Origin: Lepus europaeus
Taxonomy: Eukaryota; Chordata; Mammalia; Lagomorpha; Leporidae
Reading direction: 5' to 3'
Assembly: GCF_033115175.1 (NCBI RefSeq)
Contig: NC_084834.1
Span: 120,648,275-120,712,274, forward strand
Length of the DNA stretch: 64,000 nt
This document shows positions 59,660-64,000 of this stretch, piece by piece. The position numbers and the translations under genes are program-made. Under the pieces are notes generated by a model. It saw only the letters and a program-made list of their open reading frames with translations. It had not been told where the DNA came from and did no database searches. Each line of letters opens with the position of its first letter. Position 1 is the stretch's first letter.

Positions 59660-60240
59660 AGGGTATTTCAATAAGTTTGTAGAAAAGGGAATTAAAAGGT
59701 AAGTTTATTTTGGTACCAAAAAATATGAAATCCACATATACTCAAGGTCTTCAAAAAGTTCATGGAAAGTATTTATAGTTTATGAAAAAATTGTACATGC
59801 TTTTCAAAGTTTTTTTTTGCACCAAAATAAACCTATCTTTTTATTTTCATATATTTGAAAGGCAGAGTTACAGAGAGAGAAGGAGACACACGCACGCATA
59901 CACACACACACAACACACACATACACACAGATCCTCATTTAGCTGGTTCACTCCCCAAATGGCTGCAATAGCCAGGGCTGGGCCAGACCAAAGCCAGGAG
60001 CCATGAGCTTCACCCAAGTCTCCCACATGGGTGCAGGAGCCAAGTACTTGCGCCATCTTTTGCTGGCTTCTCAGGCACATTAGCAGGGAGCTGGATCAGA
60101 AGTAGAACAGCTGGGATATTAACCAAGCCCATATGGGTTGCCTGTGTCCAGGCAGCAGTCCAACCTGCTATGCCACAATGCCAGCCCCTCAACTTATCTT
60201 TTAATTCCATTTCCCACAAACTTTCTGAAGTCCCCTCATT
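59660..60240. mobile_element. Two mariner MITE copies, one split by a SINE
   Basis: One partial copy at about 59660-59742. A second starts at about 59743 (aaggtcttcaaaaagttcat) and resumes after the SINE at about 60192-60237 (cttttaattccatttcccac to ctgaagtcccctc). Confidence 0.72.
59840..60187 (-). mobile_element. CSINE, antisense, with CA expansion
   Basis: Its reversed CT-rich part contains a (CA)n microsatellite at about 59886-59931. The reversed head ends gccagcccc. Confidence 0.92.
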
Positions 60241-61174
60241 TAGCATGTGCTGGGGGCCTGTGATGAGCAGTGGCTTTCAGAAGTCAGCCAATCTGAGCTC
60301 CAGGCCTGGCCACGCAATTGCATAGAAGTCCCTTAACACCTGTCTGACTTTCAGCAGAGTGCAAGCTCTGGACCCCAGGCACCTTGGTTGCTGTCCCAGT
60401 ATAAGCACCAGTGAATGACCTGGCACCTTTGGTGTGTTGTTTGGCTTCTGTGATCTTTTTCCTTAGCTGTAGTATGGGGCAATAATAGTATATTACATGC
60501 TGCTTTGCATAAATGCACATGAAATATCCGACATAAACGTACACACACATGTTCATTAATATTTCCATTATTGAACAATAGGTAGTTAGAACCATGGACC
60601 CCTAAGACCTGTGTCAGCTTTAACATTCCATGATTCCATCCTTGATTCATGAACAATTGCTGTAACTGCTTAAAGAATGCCATCTATGTGTGCAGGGCTG
60701 TACCCCTTGCCCTCGAGAAACACACAGCGGGGCTGAGATTCTGGTCGTTGTTGTGGTAATGGATGATGCCTTAAAAGCACAGTCTATCTTAATTAGAGCT
60801 CTAAGACCGATGAGTGATCCAGCAGTTTCCAGTCTGGGAAAAGGTGCTTTGTCACTGTCGGAGGACACACTGATGACAGATCGTTACGGTGCTTTATAGA
60901 TGCCCATTAGTATTCGTTCAGCTGATAACTAATAGGGCGCTGCTGGAGGCACTGGGCACATAGGGTTTCACTGTAAATTCTCAAGTATCAGAATCATAAA
61001 TCATTGCTTTGGCTAACTGCTCTTATTGGTGATATCATTTTCCTAATGGAAAAATTAACATTAAAATTAATATTAGATTGGTGACTTGCATTGAATTGAA
61101 ATGACAATGCCTTCTGTTACTAAAAGACAATCATAGGTAGGTTAGAGGACTCAGTACAAAATACACAAGAAGTA
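60241..61174. other. Intergenic sequence
   Basis: Nothing recognised. Confidence 0.5.
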
Positions 61175-61410
61175 TTCACTCCCCAGATGGCAGCGATGGC
61201 TGGAACTGTGCCGATCTGAAGCCAGAAGCCAGGAGCTTTTTCTGGGTCTCCATGAGGGTGCAGGGACCTGGACCATCCACTTCTTTCCCAGGCCACAGCA
61301 GAGACCTGGATTGGAAGAGGGGCAGCCTGGACTTGAACCAGCACCCATATGGGATGCAGGTGCCACAGGCAGAGGATTAACCTGTACCACAGCGCCGCCC
61401 CCCTCCACAC
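61175..61410 (-). mobile_element. CSINE, antisense, lacking its 3' tail
   Basis: Begins inside the body (attcactccccagatgg) without the CT-rich part and tail, and ends at the reversed head. Confidence 0.87.
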
Positions 61411-61414
61411 ATTT

Positions 61415-61900
61415 TTTTTTTACTCATGTGCATATCAGTAGGCATTACTTACACATCTTGACTATTGTGAGTAAAGCTACTATGAACATGGCTATACACA
61501 TATCTGTTTGGGTCCCTTCATTCAATCCTTCAATTCCAGAATCGGAATTATTGGATCACACTGCAGCCATGTTTCCTTCTGCAGGAAGGAACCTGTCACA
61601 CCATTTTCCACAGTGCTCGCACTATTTCACACTCCTGCCAACAATGCACAAGTGTTCCAACTTTCCCATCTTCTTGCCAACACTTGCTATGTTCTTTACT
61701 TTTTTAAATATGGAATGTTTCATGGATTTGTGTGTTATCCTTGCCAGGGACATGCTAATCTCTGCCTCATTCTCAGTTAACACATATGCTGCCGGAGCAA
61801 GCACTGTATGTGTTTTAGCTGTTTGCTTTCTGGAAGACTTCTTTAACTTCCAATCCTTCTATTGAGCTTTTATTTCTGCTACTATACACGTGACGTTCAA
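61415..61900 (-). mobile_element. Old LINE-1 fragment, antisense, hosting the U6 pseudogene
   Basis: gactattgtgagtaaagctac, then accattttccacagtgctcg and tcctgccaacaatgcac are the antisense ORF2 3' pattern. The U6 copy interrupts it at 61706-61804. Confidence 0.75.
61706..61804 (-). pseudogene. U6 snRNA pseudogene
   Basis: Nearly full-length and diverged U6 on the minus strand. It begins GTGCTTGCTCCGGCAGCAYAT-like at 61804, keeps gagattagcatg and caaggataacac, and ends ccatattt at 61706, followed by a short A-rich run. Many substitutions and small deletions separate it from functional U6, and I see no upstream PSE or TATA. It sits inside an old antisense LINE-1, as expected for an L1-mobilised copy. 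Confidence 0.88.
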
Positions 61901-62689
61901 TAACTGTTGGCTTCTTGGATGCTGCTTTTTAAAGAGAACAACTTACCCACTTTTTTTAAATGGCTATAACAACTTTTCCTTCTGAATGCAGTAATTATAG
62001 TTATTTAAGCCATTATTGTGCCATAGTGGTCTCTATTTCTCCAAGGTACCAGTCCCCCCCCACCCCCCACCATGCCATTGTTTTTATCTCTTTTATGCTG
62101 CAGCTTTCCTTCAGCTACCTGAGAATCCCTGGCCATTTGCTCATATGCAAGAGCTCTGAGCAGTCTGGCAACCCTGGGCACCTGGTCTATGGGATTCATT
62201 AGAGGGTGATTTTTCAGGGACATTCTGTGGGTATCTTTATTAATTTAGATTACGCATGTTTCCTGCTTGAAAGATACAGCCCTGGCTGTCTTTAAGAAAA
62301 GGAACTGGGGTAGTGTAGGATGTGCTCAACATTCAGTGTGCAGGTGTTCTGTTTATTTCTTGAACTTCAGGATAGTACCCCCTCACTGTACTTAATATCT
62401 CCTAGTCCAGACACTGTTTTCTGTCTCCAGCAAGTAAACCTCTGGTGTTTGGGTGGGGTGTTGGAGAAGCATTTGATTTGTTGCGTGGAGTAGATGAGGG
62501 TGATCTGAGGATCTAACTGCTCCCTAAACAAACTTCAAGAGCCCTGATTTTGCCCATACCAGTGGAAGTACCTGGCGCTGCCAACTCCAGAGATTTCTGG
62601 GACTCTGCAGAGGAACTGTAGTTTCCCTCTATGGGCTGAGGATCTAAATCTACATCAGCCATCTGGCCAAAGGGTACAAGTTTCAGGTG
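61901..62689. other. Intergenic sequence
   Basis: Nothing recognised apart from a short C-rich run near 62056-62070. Confidence 0.5.
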
Positions 62690-62930
62690 GACAGGAGGAA
62701 TAGTTTGATTATCTATTGCACAGCATGGTGACTGCAATTAATATTGAACCCTCAGTTTAAAATGATTTTAAATGTCTCATCGCAAAGAAATGGTAAGTAT
62801 TTTAGGTGGTGGATATGTTAATTAGCCTGACTGGATCATTCCACAATGAATATGTGTGTTGAAACACCACATAATGCCCCATAATTATACATTATTGTCA
62901 ACTGAAAATACAACTGAAGGAAGATCAGCT
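62690..62930 (+). mobile_element. Old LINE-1 3' end, sense
   Basis: tctattgcacagcatggtgac, then catcgcaaagaaatgg and gttgaaacaccacataatg match L1M 3' UTR sequence. Confidence 0.72.
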
Positions 62931-63415
62931 GAGTCAATTACGTTTCATTCACTCCAGTTCCAATTATTTTGTCGTAAATGTCAGAATTACTTTCTTCTTT
63001 GTGGCTGAGTAATAGTCCATAATGTATTTACCACACTGTCTGTTGAGGGACATCTAGGCCGATTCCATACCCTTGCTACTGTGAACTGGGCTGCAATAAA
63101 TACGGGAGTATAGGTATCTCTTCTCTGTGATGACTTCATTTCCTACAGATATAATCCCAGAAGCGGCACAGCTCGGTCACATGATAGATCTATTTTCAGT
63201 TTTTTGATCAGTCACCATACTCTTCCATAATGGCTGTAGTAAGTTTTATGCCCATCTGCATTGTATAAGAGTTCCCTTTTCTCTACTTCCTCACCAGCAT
63301 TTGATAGTTTTTGATCTTTGATAACAGGCATTCTAAGTGACTGAGAGGCTATTTCATTGTGTTTGTGTTTGCATTTGCTTGATGACTAGCGATACTGCCC
63401 ATGTTGGTCATTTGA
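62931..63415 (-). mobile_element. Old LINE-1 fragment, antisense
   Basis: Antisense ORF2 3' region: gtggctgagtaatagtccat, ctactgtgaactgggctgc, tcaccagcatttgatag. Confidence 0.78.
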
Positions 63416-63424
63416 ATATTCATC

Positions 63425-63692
63425 ATAGGAAAGGCTGTCTATGACAAGACCACAGTCAACCTCATGTTGAATGGTGGAAATCTGGAAGCATTTCTGGAAG
63501 TTCTGGAGCCAGACAAGGATGTCCATTTTCTTGCCACTTTTATTCAATATAGTTCTGGAAGTGTTAGCCAGAGCCATTAGGCAAAGAAATACAAGGTATG
63601 CAAATCAGAAAGGAGGACATCACATTATCTCTGTTTGCAGACCACATGATTCTATAGATCGGAGAACCAAAAGACTCTGTCATGAGACTATT
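63425..63692 (+). mobile_element. LINE-1 ORF2 fragment, sense
   Basis: Matches the reverse-transcriptase part of ORF2 (frame reads FLPLLFNIVLEVLARAIRQ), with frameshifts. Its opposite orientation to the preceding piece suggests an inversion. Confidence 0.8.
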
Positions 63693-64000
63693 AGAGGCCA
63701 GCGCTGTGGCTCACTAGGCTAATCCTCTGCCTGTGGTGCTGGTACCCTGGGTTCTAGTCCCGGTTGGGGCACCGGTTCTGTCCTGGTTGCTCCTCTTCCA
63801 GTCCAGCTCTCTGCTGTGGCCCGGGAGTGCAGTGGAGGATGGCCCAAGTGCTTGGGCCCTGCACCCGCATGAGAAACCAGGAGGAAGCACCTGGCTCCTG
63901 ACTTCGGATTGGCATGGCATGCCAGCTGTAGCAGCCATTTGAGGGGTGAACTGATGGAAGGAAGACCTTTCTCTCTGTCTGTCTCTCTCGCTCTGTCTAA
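63693..64000 (+). mobile_element. CSINE, cut by the window edge
   Basis: ggccagcgctgtggctcact head through the CT-rich part. The tail lies outside the window. Confidence 0.95.

Noticed and set aside
1-64000. CRISPR arrays, bacterial operons, prophage or plasmid features
   Set aside because: The sequence is mammalian nuclear DNA (spliced genes, CSINE, LINE-1, MIR). Tandem units are microsatellites or SINE CT-tracts, not spaced repeats.
43261-64000. Possible NMU exons at the right end
   Set aside because: NMU is the expected next gene in human, but I found no neuromedin-like coding sequence or supporting splice pattern. In human it lies well over 100 kb away.

Overview
The window is vertebrate nuclear DNA from a lagomorph, most likely a leporid (rabbit or hare). 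The main evidence is about 29 copies of the lagomorph-specific tRNA-derived C-repeat (CSINE). They carry the typical head (gccggcgccgtggctcacta), a CT-rich 3' part and an A-rich tail, and many have target-site duplications. LINE-1 3' ends of the rabbit type are also present. Coding density is very low, and most open frames are chance or repeat-derived.

Two protein genes are supported, both on the minus strand. At the left edge is the 5' end of EXOC1 (exocyst subunit Sec3): the first coding exon at 533-656, a long intron, and a CpG-island promoter at about 5.3-6.2 kb with a likely non-coding first exon ending at a good splice donor at 5882/5881. Upstream, in the same orientation, is the complete small gene EXOC1L. 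Its three coding exons are 42946-42826, 31431-31301 and 26363-26097. They join in frame with consensus splice sites to give 172 codons, followed by an AATAAA at 25978-25973. EXOC1L resembles the N-terminal PIP2/Rho-binding part of Sec3. Its first coding exon ends in the same phase and after the same kind of motif as that of EXOC1, which fits an old tandem duplication. In human the neighbouring genes are NMU - EXOC1L - EXOC1 - CEP135 (from memory), and the layout here agrees.

Region by region. 0-6 kb: EXOC1 5' region, with an old sense LINE-1 split by SINEs. 6-26 kb: intergenic, with a U2 snRNA fragment, a decayed mariner transposon split by a 660-bp retrocopy-like insert and by an LTR-bearing segment (8.9-12.2 kb), a MER20-like element, a solo LTR with a 4-bp duplication (14.8-15.2 kb), a SINE cluster (18.3-20.3 kb) and a long antisense LINE-1 stretch (22.6-25.9 kb). 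26-43 kb: EXOC1L and its two introns, including a young 5'-truncated LINE-1 with a 17-bp target-site duplication. 43-64 kb: no gene seen. It holds MaLR-type LTRs, SINEs, MIR and L2 relics, an intact 116-bp mariner MITE with TA flanks, a 280-bp LINE-1 inverted repeat, a U6 snRNA pseudogene and rearranged LINE-1 pieces.

I found no new multi-gene system. The notable content is the EXOC1/EXOC1L pair and the readable layers of transposon insertion.
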